Shown here piece after piece: positions 1-5,449 of a DNA stretch of 5,894 bases. The stretch is taken from NCBI GenBank assembly GCA_017480265.1, contig JAFVAZ010000074.1:1-5894 (forward strand), read 5' to 3'. Within the stretch, counting starts at the first letter, position 1. Each line of letters starts with the position of its first letter. Position numbers and translations under genes: made by a program. The DNA is from Clostridia bacterium (GTDB taxonomy: Bacteria; Bacillota; Clostridia; Oscillospirales; Acutalibacteraceae). The notes below the pieces were generated by a model that worked only from the letters and a program-made list of their open reading frames with translations, did no database searches and was not told the DNA's origin.

Positions 1-697
1 CGAGCACTCTAAAATCATTGAGGTACAAAAAAGACGCCTGCATAGCAAGAGAGGCTTCATCGCTGTAAAACCAAACTGCTCTCTGCAGTGCTATGTGCCT
101 GCCATACATCCTATTTTAAAATTTGGCGTAGAAAAAGTTTTAGCCTGTACATATCAAGCTATATCCGGCGCGGGGCGGACATTTGAATCTTGGAGCGAAA
201 TGAAAGATAATCTGATACCGTTCATCGGTGGAGAAGAAGAAAAATCTGAACTAGAGCCGCTTAAAATATGGGGGAAAGTTGCTAATAATGAGATTGTATT
301 TGCAGAGGAAATATCGATCACTACGCAGTGCTTCCGTGTGCCTATAAGCGATGGTCATACTGCTGCTGTTTTTTTAAGCTTAAAGGAGAAAGCTCCTTTG
401 GACGAAATAATTTCAATATGGCAAAATTATAAGGGGATTCCGCAGATTTTAAATCTGCCATCTGCACCTAAACAGTTTTTAAATTACTTCAATGAACCGG
501 ATCGCCCACAGGTTAAATTAGATAGAAATATCGAAAATGGCATGGGCATCTCCATTGGCAGATTACGGAAAGATTCCCAATATGCTATAAAGTTTGTCTG
601 TATGGCGCACAATACCATAAGAGGCGCTGCCGGTGGAGCGATTTTGATGGCAGAACTGCTTTGCCACCAAGGTTATATAAGTAAATTAAAAATCTAG
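1..697 (+). CDS. asd: Aspartate-semialdehyde dehydrogenase, archaeal/fungal-type, 5'-truncated by window edge
   Basis: The enzyme reduces aspartyl phosphate to aspartate semialdehyde with NADPH, the branch point to DAP/lysine, threonine and methionine; it is cytosolic. The frame is open from base 2 with no start, so the gene enters from upstream. A GTG at 95 is internal, because conserved sequence continues before it. The 231 visible residues begin in the region preceding the catalytic loop; the motif KPNCSLQ holds the nucleophilic cysteine at visible residue 26 (bases 77-79). Further family marks are SGAG, the IPFIGGEEEK block, RVPISDGHT with the probable catalytic histidine (visible residue 119), GMGISIGR (180-187) and AHNTIRGAAGG near the end. 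This pattern matches the archaeal/yeast Hom2-like class rather than the E. coli class. The family is about 350-365 residues, so roughly 120-130 N-terminal residues, including the NADP-binding glycine motif, lie outside. dapA follows after 19 nt, so the genes are probably cotranscribed. Confidence 0.95.
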   Translation, partial: EHSKIIEVQKRRLHSKRGFIAVKPNCSLQCYVPAIHPILKFGVEKVLACTYQAISGAGRTFESWSEMKDNLIPFIGGEEEKSELEPLKIWGKVANNEIVFAEEISITTQCFRVPISDGHTAAVFLSLKEKAPLDEIISIWQNYKGIPQILNLPSAPKQFLNYFNEPDRPQVKLDRNIENGMGISIGRLRKDSQYAIKFVCMAHNTIRGAAGGAILMAELLCHQGYISKLKI

Positions 698-716
698 TAC
701 TTTAGGGGGCTATTTA

Positions 717-1607
717 ATGAAAAAATTAATTTTTAAAGGTGCTGCTGTGGCACTAGTTACGCCAATGCAATCTGATGGTTCTGTAAATTATAAAGTTCTA
801 GGGGATCTAATAGAACATCAGATAAAAAATGAAACCGATGCTATAGTTATATGCGGGACTACCGGAGAATCTGCGACATTGAGCGCAGCCGAACACTCTG
901 AGGTTATAAAATTTACAGTAAATAAGGTAAATAGAAGGATCCCTGTTATTGCGGGGACCGGAAGCAACGACACCAAGCATGCCCTAGAACTTTCTAAAAA
1001 TGCAGAAGATTTAGGCTGCGATGCTCTTCTTATTGTAACGCCGTATTATAATAAAACGTCTCAGCAAGGGCTTGTAGAACATTACACATACATAGCGGAT
1101 CGTGTTTCTTTGCCTATAATAACGTACACGGTTCCATCTAGGACGGGCGTCACCATAGCGCCTGAAACCCATCTGGAATTATCGAAGCATCCAAATATCG
1201 TTGCTACTAAAGAAGCTTCCGGGAACATCTCTGAGGTGGCCAAAATTAAGTCTCTTTGTGGAGATGAACTTTATGTATACTCTGGTAACGACGACCAAAC
1301 TTTGCCGTTTTTATCTCTTGGTGCAGTTGGAGTGATATCGGTATTTTCGAATATTTGCCCTAGGGAATGCCACGATATAGTGCAATCTTTTTTTGATGGC
1401 GATATAGAAAAAAGTCGCAAAATGTTCCTGCATTATCTAGACCTTATGAATGTACTTTTCTGCGATGTAAATCCGATAGCTGTAAAAGCGGCTTTAAATT
1501 TATTGGGTTTCGAGTGTGGTGAATGTAGGCTGCCTTTAACTGGTCTGAGTTTAAAAAATCGCGAGAAGTTAGCAGAGATTTTGGGTAAATACCTACCTAA
1601 AGCGTAA
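717..1607 (+). CDS. dapA: 4-hydroxy-tetrahydrodipicolinate synthase
   Basis: This class I aldolase condenses pyruvate with aspartate semialdehyde, the first committed step to DAP and lysine; it is a cytosolic (beta/alpha)8 barrel. The 296 residues match the family length of about 290-300. Visible motifs are GTTGES (47-52, catalytic Thr48), TPYYN (108-112, Tyr111), YTVPSRTG (137-144, catalytic Tyr137 and substrate-binding Arg142) and TKEASGN (164-170) with Schiff-base Lys165. Two positions differ from the usual pattern: Thr138 where Asn is common after the catalytic Tyr, and Thr164 where a hydrophobic residue usually precedes the lysine. By alignment to the E. coli enzyme, the lysine feedback-site residues His53 and Glu84 are replaced here by Ala57 and His88. 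This suggests weak or absent lysine inhibition, as known for several Gram-positive enzymes (inference). The ATG is preceded by AGGGGG at 704-709 with 7 nt spacing. Confidence 0.97.
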   Translation: MKKLIFKGAAVALVTPMQSDGSVNYKVLGDLIEHQIKNETDAIVICGTTGESATLSAAEHSEVIKFTVNKVNRRIPVIAGTGSNDTKHALELSKNAEDLGCDALLIVTPYYNKTSQQGLVEHYTYIADRVSLPIITYTVPSRTGVTIAPETHLELSKHPNIVATKEASGNISEVAKIKSLCGDELYVYSGNDDQTLPFLSLGAVGVISVFSNICPRECHDIVQSFFDGDIEKSRKMFLHYLDLMNVLFCDVNPIAVKAALNLLGFECGECRLPLTGLSLKNREKLAEILGKYLPKA

Positions 1608-1640
1608 ACGATAAACTCTTGATTTTGGAAGGATGTTATA

Positions 1641-2495
1641 ATGAATCGAGTAAAAAAAGAAATCACTATAGATAAGGATTTTTTAAAAAACGACTCATCT
1701 GAAGAGCATTTGAAATCCACTCAAATCATAATATGTGGGATCTGCGGCAAAATGGGCCGGGTATTAGCGCATGCTATTAATTCTAGGCTCGATTGCAGCA
1801 TTGCTGCCGGTATAGATAGGGCAAGTAGTTTAGATCAAAACGTAGCGCTGGCAGGTGATGGAAATCCTGGGTATAAAGTTTTTTCTTTCAATGATAATTT
1901 CGCCGTAAACGGCGATGTTATTGTAGATTTTTCTCATCCTGATATGCTGGAGCCTCTCTTGAAATTTAGCCTAAACTGCAAGATTCCTCTCGTTATTTGT
2001 ACTACCGGATTTTCTGAAGAGCAGATAAATCAAATCCACTGTGCTTCTCAGCAAATCCCTATTTTTTTCTCTGGCAATATGTCGTTGGGAATAAATTTAT
2101 TGATTGAACTTTCAAAAAAAGCTGCAAGGGTTTTAGGTGAGAATTTCGATATAGAAATAATAGAAAAGCACCACAACCAAAAAATAGACGCGCCAAGCGG
2201 AACGGCTCTTATGATAGCGGACGGTATATCGGTATTTAGGAAAGACCTCCGGTATATCTTTGACCGACATAAAAAGCGAAAAAAACGTAAAAAAAATGAG
2301 ATAGGCATTCACTCTATCCGCGGCGGAACTATAGTAGGAGAACATGAGGTCATATTTGCGGGGAAGAACGAAAATATCACGATATCCCATTCCGCACAGA
2401 GCAAAGAAATTTTCGCTTTTGGTGCTATTAACGCCGCAAAATTTATAGCTAAACAACCTCCTGGATTATACTCTATGACAGACTTGCTAAATTAA
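1641..2495 (+). CDS. dapB: 4-hydroxy-tetrahydrodipicolinate reductase
   Basis: The enzyme reduces the DapA product to tetrahydrodipicolinate with NAD(P)H, in the cytosol. A Rossmann fold begins near residue 28 with GICGKMGR (33-40). The family marks VDFSHP (95-100), CTTGFS (120-125) and SGNMSLGIN (144-152) follow. The catalytic segment EKHHNQKIDAPSGTA (175-189) carries His177, His178 and Lys181. The C-terminal part holds IRGGTIVGEHEVIFAG (226-241). At 284 residues it is longer than the usual 245-270, because about 26 charged residues precede the first strand. The ATG has a good GGAAGGA site (1627-1633, 7 nt spacing), so the extension is probably real. A TTG at codon 24 (1710) would give a normal length but has only a weak GAAGAG three bases upstream. 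The gene lies 33 nt after dapA and probably shares its transcript. A lysine/arginine-rich stretch (209-218) is encoded by A runs of 7 and 8. Confidence 0.96.
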   Translation: MNRVKKEITIDKDFLKNDSSEEHLKSTQIIICGICGKMGRVLAHAINSRLDCSIAAGIDRASSLDQNVALAGDGNPGYKVFSFNDNFAVNGDVIVDFSHPDMLEPLLKFSLNCKIPLVICTTGFSEEQINQIHCASQQIPIFFSGNMSLGINLLIELSKKAARVLGENFDIEIIEKHHNQKIDAPSGTALMIADGISVFRKDLRYIFDRHKKRKKRKKNEIGIHSIRGGTIVGEHEVIFAGKNENITISHSAQSKEIFAFGAINAAKFIAKQPPGLYSMTDLLN

Positions 2496-2503
2496 CTTAA
2501 ATT

Positions 2504-2527
2504 GGCAGTAAATACTGTTTTATTTTT
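2504..2527 (+). repeat. Short inverted repeat with T-rich tail: possible operator or weak terminator
   Basis: CAGTA-AA-TACTG (2506-2517) is a perfect 5-bp inverted repeat eight bases after the dapB stop. As RNA it could form a weak 6-bp stem (2504-2509 with 2514-2519, two G-U pairs, loop AAAT) followed by TTATTTTT. It is the only terminator-like structure I found between dapB and ireB. The octamer CAGTAAAT recurs at 2558-2565 inside the ireB promoter spacer, so a protein-binding role is also possible. Neither role is shown by sequence alone. Confidence 0.3.
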
Positions 2528-2547
2528 GAATTAATAAAATACCTACC

Positions 2548-2576
2548 TTGAAATTAACAGTAAATTAAGCTATAAT
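2548..2576 (+). promoter_or_regulatory. Sigma-A-type promoter of the ireB unit
   Basis: A -35 box TTGAAA (2548-2553) is separated by exactly 17 nt from a perfect -10 box TATAAT (2571-2576). Transcription would be expected to start near 2582-2584, leaving a leader of only about 13 nt that begins almost at the GGAGGT site of ireB (2585-2590). This indicates that ireB can be transcribed apart from the upstream asd-dapA-dapB genes. The match is close to consensus; the start site is inferred. Confidence 0.75.
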
Positions 2577-2595
2577 TAGAAAATGGAGGTCTTTT

Positions 2596-2841
2596 ATGGA
2601 TAATAAAACATTATCGTTTTCGGTCTCTAGAAGATCAGAAGAAGACGCTAAAAAAATTTTGACATGTGTATATGATGCTTTGATGGAAAAAGGATATAAC
2701 CCAATAAATCAAATTGTAGGGTATATTTTATCTGAGGACCCTACATATATCACAAATCATAACCAAGCAAGAACGTTGATAAATAAGATAGATCGAGATG
2801 AATTGCTTAAAATCTTGGTGAAGTCTTATTTGGGCGTATGA
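2596..2841 (+). CDS. ireB: IreB/UPF0297 family regulatory phosphoprotein
   Basis: This is a small cytosolic protein of a family conserved in Firmicutes (YrzL in Bacillus). In Enterococcus faecalis, IreB is a substrate of the PASTA Ser/Thr kinase IreK and the phosphatase IreP, and it negatively affects cephalosporin resistance. The 81 residues are of normal family length (about 80-90). The diagnostic block EKGYNPINQIVGY (31-43) is present, followed by LSEDPTYI, NHNQAR and the C-terminal IDRDELLKILVKSYL helix. The N-terminus has Thr5, which aligns with the second phosphorylated threonine of E. faecalis IreB (recalled as Thr4 and Thr7); the first has no threonine here. The ATG follows GGAGGT with a 5-nt gap. 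The gene has its own promoter and an unknown gene 32 nt downstream; the usual neighbours ruvX and the DUF1292 gene are absent from the window. Family is certain; the kinase link in this organism is inferred. Confidence 0.95.
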   Translation: MDNKTLSFSVSRRSEEDAKKILTCVYDALMEKGYNPINQIVGYILSEDPTYITNHNQARTLINKIDRDELLKILVKSYLGV

Positions 2842-2860
2842 TTTTTATCTGAAATTTTAT

Positions 2861-2869
2861 AGAGGTGAT
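2861..2869 (+). promoter_or_regulatory. Ribosome binding site that decides a TTG start
   Basis: AGAGGTGAT (2861-2869) closely matches the anti-Shine-Dalgarno complement. The GTG at 2865 lies inside it and the ATG at 2868 overlaps its end, so neither is at a workable distance. The in-frame TTG at 2874 lies 6 nt after AGGTG and is therefore the most likely start of the next gene. Confidence 0.7.
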
Positions 2870-2873
2870 GAGA

Positions 2874-3176
2874 TTGCCACGTAAACTTAAAAAAGAAGCT
2901 AGCAGTAAGTTTTTTTTATTTAAAAATAAACCATTAATCAGAAAGGGCGAAACGCTTTACTACGGTAATATGTTTGATCCTTACGTTGCTAAAATACACA
3001 TTAAAAGCACAAAAGAATTTAAAGATTTAAATCTTGCTAATAAAGTCTCAGTCCAGCTCATTAGTACTGACGAAAGTATAAATCTCAAAGATAGAATAGT
3101 AAAAATAGCAGAAAAAGGGAGCCTTTATGCGGCTATAGATATAGCTGACGCATGGATGCAAAATTATGCTAACTAA
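2874..3176 (+). CDS. Conserved-looking small basic protein of unknown function, downstream of ireB
   Basis: I cannot assign a function. From the TTG start the product has 100 residues: a lysine-rich N-terminus (PRKLKKEASSK), then an aromatic stretch (FFLF, 13-16; LYYGN, 28-32), a central part that alternates hydrophobic and polar residues as beta strands would (VAKIHI 38-43; KVSVQLIST 57-65), and a helical C-terminus (about 72-98, ending DAWMQNYAN). There is no cysteine, signal peptide or membrane segment. A mixed beta-sheet with a C-terminal helix is plausible, but this is inference. Codon use and base composition resemble the neighbours, and the strong ribosome binding site supports real expression. 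It lies 32 nt after ireB with no terminator between them, and a strong terminator follows 62 nt after the stop, so the two probably form one operon. A longer version from GTG 2865 would add MMR. My impression that related proteins occur beside ireB in other Clostridia is from memory and unverified. Confidence 0.8.
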   Translation: MPRKLKKEASSKFFLFKNKPLIRKGETLYYGNMFDPYVAKIHIKSTKEFKDLNLANKVSVQLISTDESINLKDRIVKIAEKGSLYAAIDIADAWMQNYAN

Positions 3177-3238
3177 AAAATTACCTTTGCGGCATCTGTG
3201 AGGTGCATAATTATCTTTAATTCAGTAAATAATATAAT

Positions 3239-3285
3239 TTAGGTATGATAAAATAATGATTCAAATTTTATCGTACCTAATTTTT
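3239..3285 (+). terminator. Rho-independent terminator of the ireB unit
   Basis: The left arm TTAGGTATGATAAAAT (3239-3254) pairs over 16 bp with 3265-3280, with a single wobble pair (T in the left arm, G in the right). The loop is 10 nt. TTTTT (3281-3285) follows at once. The T run lies on the plus side, so it serves the plus-strand genes that end at 3176. The reverse strand has no immediate T run. Confidence 0.88.
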
Positions 3286-3309
3286 ATATAAGAATTTGCA
3301 TTGCAGATC

Positions 3310-3349
3310 AAATGAATAACCCCTTCAAGCGATCAATCACTTGGAGGGG
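3310..3349 (-). terminator. Rho-independent terminator after rplQ
   Basis: Read on the minus strand, a 10-bp GC-rich stem (arms 3340-3349 and 3320-3329, one G-U pair, 10-nt loop) begins 8 nt after the rplQ stop codon. It is followed by the T-rich tail TTATTCATTT. It closes the ribosomal protein cluster. On the plus strand the tail is AAAGATTTTT, so it may also act as a weak second stop for transcripts from the left. Confidence 0.8.
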
Positions 3350-3357
3350 AAAGATTT

Positions 3358-3699
3358 TTAAACTAACTCTATAGAAGCCATCTCTGCCGCGTCGCCACGC
3401 CTTGGGCCTAATTTAGTGATCCGTGTATAACCACCATTTGTTTCGCGGTATTTTGGGGCAATCTCATCAAACAGTTTTTTGACTACACTTTCTTTAGTTA
3501 TGAATGCTAAAGCTAAACGTTTATTGTGCAGGCTGTTTTCTTTAGCTAATGTAATCATTTTTTCCGTCATAGAACGAACTTCTTTTGCGCGGTAGACTGT
3601 GGTCTCTATCTTGCCTTTATCTAAAAGAAATGTTACCATCGCTCGAAGCATCGCTGTTCTGTGTGCCGCATCCCGTCCCAACTTTCTTGTTCCAGGCAT
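3358..3699 (-). CDS. rplQ: 50S ribosomal protein L17
   Basis: L17 is a component of the large ribosomal subunit, near the exit tunnel region. The 113 residues fit the shorter bacterial forms (about 112-127). The N-terminus PGTRKLGR and the basic helix that follows, VYRAKEVRSMTEKMITLAK (35-53), and the C-terminal GGYTRITKLGPRRGDAAEMASIELV are typical and unbroken. The ATG is preceded by AAGGAGTG (3706-3713 on the plus strand) at 6 nt. It lies 27 nt after rpoA on the same strand and is the last gene of the cluster, with a hairpin terminator directly after its stop codon. Identification is secure. Confidence 0.98.
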   Translation of the reverse strand: MPGTRKLGRDAAHRTAMLRAMVTFLLDKGKIETTVYRAKEVRSMTEKMITLAKENSLHNKRLALAFITKESVVKKLFDEIAPKYRETNGGYTRITKLGPRRGDAAEMASIELV

Positions 3700-3726
3700 T
3701 TAATTCACTCCTTTACTAAATTAAAA

Positions 3727-4674
3727 TTACTCTCTTTTTAGGTCTACTCCATAAGAGTTTATTTTTTTGATAATCTCATTTAAGGATTTTCTGCCAAGAT
3801 TTCTAACCTTTACCATCTCAGCTTCCGTCTTATTAATGAGATCTTGAACTGTATATATACCAGCACGCTTTAAACAATTGTATGCACGCACCGATAAATC
3901 CATATCATCTATAGTTATACCCAAGACTTTTTCTATTTCCGCAGGATCGCCATCTAGCAACAGCTCGGATGTACCTTTATCTTGAGATAAATTTATAAAG
4001 AGCTTTAGATGCTCCATCAAAATTTTTGATGCTAAAGCTATAGCCTCTTCTGCCGAAACTACGCCATTTGTCCAAACCTCGATAAACAATTTATCATAGT
4101 CTGTTATGTGCCCTACTCTTGTATTTTCCACATTGTAATTTACCTTCAGAACAGGAGTATATATGGAATCTATCGGAATTATCCCTAAAGCTTTACTCCC
4201 CAGTTCTTTTTTGTTGCGGTCTGCGGATACATACCCTCTACCCTTAGAGAATACTAACTCCATGTGGAGCCGTGCATCTTCATTTAAAGTAGCTATGTGC
4301 ATGTCTGGGTTTAAAATCTCAATCTCACCATCAAATGGAATCTTTCCGGCTTTTAAATCGCAAGGACCCTTTATATCGAGTTCTACGCTCTTTTCGGTAT
4401 CTGTTTCTAATCTCGCTATCAGGCCTTTTAGGTTTAATATTATCTCCGTAACATCTTCTTTGACTCCGGGGATTGTTGAAAACTCATGCATCACCCCATC
4501 AAATTTTACGAACTTCACTGCTACACCTGGTAAAGACGATAATAATACTCTCCTCAAGCTATTGCCCAAAGTGTTGCCAAAACCTCTTTCTAATGGCTCT
4601 ACTACAAACCTTCCATACGAACCATCTTTAGATGTTTCCTCCACTGAAACTTTTGGTCTTTCTATTTCTAACAT
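3727..4674 (-). CDS. rpoA: DNA-directed RNA polymerase subunit alpha
   Basis: Alpha dimerises and scaffolds assembly of beta and beta' in RNA polymerase, and its C-terminal domain contacts upstream promoter DNA and activators. The 315 residues match the Firmicutes length. The N-terminal domain shows the assembly motif RGFGNTLGNSLRRVLLSSLPG (30-50). The insert domain has GRGYVSADRNK (145-155) and IPIDSIYTPVLKVNY (166-180). After a linker (about 230-248), the C-terminal domain has LSVRAYNCLKRAGI (260-273) and RNLGRKSL (291-298). The DNA-contact residues of the E. coli protein are kept: Arg263, Asn266, Lys269, Gly294, Lys296 and Ser297 here. The ribosome binding site AGGAGGAG (plus-strand 4681-4688) sits 6 nt before the ATG. 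A 118-nt gap separates it from rpsD, the longest gap within this cluster in the window. Confidence 0.99.
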   Translation of the reverse strand: MLEIERPKVSVEETSKDGSYGRFVVEPLERGFGNTLGNSLRRVLLSSLPGVAVKFVKFDGVMHEFSTIPGVKEDVTEIILNLKGLIARLETDTEKSVELDIKGPCDLKAGKIPFDGEIEILNPDMHIATLNEDARLHMELVFSKGRGYVSADRNKKELGSKALGIIPIDSIYTPVLKVNYNVENTRVGHITDYDKLFIEVWTNGVVSAEEAIALASKILMEHLKLFINLSQDKGTSELLLDGDPAEIEKVLGITIDDMDLSVRAYNCLKRAGIYTVQDLINKTEAEMVKVRNLGRKSLNEIIKKINSYGVDLKRE

Positions 4675-4792
4675 AGTTAGCTCCTCCTTTATATTTGAAA
4701 TAACTCTTTGCTCTAATTAGCTAAGTATATTTCTTTTTACATTAAGTTAATACAATTTTATCGTGAATATCTGAAATATTGCTATCAACTCA

Positions 4793-5422
4793 TTATAATT
4801 TGGAGTACAACTCAACAATCAAAGTTTCCTCAACCGGTAGATCTATATCTTCGCGATTAGGCTCAGATAGTACCGTACCCTTATATTGATCTTTATTAGA
4901 TTCAAGCCACTTTGCAACCGGGCGAGAAGCATTAGACTCAATTATTTTCTTTATCTTCTCACTCTGGCGGCTATTTTCGTTTATCTCTATTATATCGCCA
5001 GGCTTTACCAAAAGAGAAGGAATATTCACCTTCTTGCCATTTAAGGAAAAGTGATTGTGGATAACTAACTGCCTAGCTTCCGGCCTTGAGCTTGCAAAAC
5101 CTAATCTGTAAATTACATTATCAAGCCTCATCTCAAGCAGGGCTAAGAGTTGTTCACCTACCTTACCCTCTCTCTTCTTAGCTAACTCATAATAATGCCT
5201 AAACTGCCCCTCCAAGACGCCATAATAACGCCTTGTTGCTTGCTTTGCACGTAGCTGCAGTCCATATTCGGAAACTTTCTTCCTGCCCTGACCATGCTGA
5301 CCTGGGGCATAAGATCTTCTTCCTATAGAACATTTATCGGTGTAGCATCGCTCACCTTTTAGGAATAATTTCTGACCTTCTCTTCTACATAATCTACATA
5401 CAGCACCTGTATATCTTGCCAT
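4793..5422 (-). CDS. rpsD: 30S ribosomal protein S4, zinc-binding (C+) form
   Basis: S4 is a primary 16S rRNA-binding protein that starts assembly of the small subunit body. The 209 residues are a normal length. Cysteines at 9, 12, 26 and 31 form the N-terminal zinc-binding motif, with the same spacing as Thermus thermophilus S4. Many Firmicutes also, or only, carry a cysteine-free paralogue. The YAPGQHGQ segment (38-45) and the S4 RNA-binding domain (about 98-148: MRLDNVIYRLGFASSRPEARQ and KPGDIIEI) are intact. The start ATG has GGAGGT (plus-strand 5435-5440), with a rather long 12-nt spacing. Its place between rpsK and rpoA is the usual one in Clostridia, whereas in Bacillus subtilis rpsD lies apart. 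S4 represses its own synthesis in E. coli and Bacillus; I see no clear leader structure here that would show this. Confidence 0.99.
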   Translation of the reverse strand: MARYTGAVCRLCRREGQKLFLKGERCYTDKCSIGRRSYAPGQHGQGRKKVSEYGLQLRAKQATRRYYGVLEGQFRHYYELAKKREGKVGEQLLALLEMRLDNVIYRLGFASSRPEARQLVIHNHFSLNGKKVNIPSLLVKPGDIIEINENSRQSEKIKKIIESNASRPVAKWLESNKDQYKGTVLSEPNREDIDLPVEETLIVELYSKL

Positions 5423-5449
5423 ATTTATAAATACACCTCCATTATGATA

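Noticed and set aside
95..697. A complete 200-residue gene starting at GTG 95
   Set aside because: The conserved catalytic-cysteine motif lies in frame before it and the frame is open to the window edge, so the GTG is internal.
1433..1720. Minus-strand open frame across the dapA-dapB junction
   Set aside because: It lies opposite conserved DapA coding sequence and has no recognisable product.
2048..2456. Two overlapping minus-strand open frames inside dapB
   Set aside because: Both are antisense to conserved DapB motifs, and their phenylalanine-rich translations reflect the A-rich sense strand.
3192..3206. Small hairpin GCATCT-GTG-AGGTGC after the unknown gene, as a first terminator or regulatory RNA
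   Set aside because: It has a 6-bp stem with one wobble and a 3-nt loop, with no T run after it. The strong terminator 33 nt downstream explains the end of the unit better.
4163..4720. 185-residue plus-strand open frame
   Set aside because: It is the antisense shadow of rpoA, with serine-rich composition and no ribosome binding site or family motif.
4675..4792. Internal promoter for rpoA in the 118-nt rpsD-rpoA gap: TATACT on the minus strand with TTGTAT upstream
   Set aside because: The spacing is 20 nt, and at 17 nt the -35 match is only two of six bases. No convincing hairpin for S4-mediated control was found; AATAT/ATATT could pair over 5 bp only.
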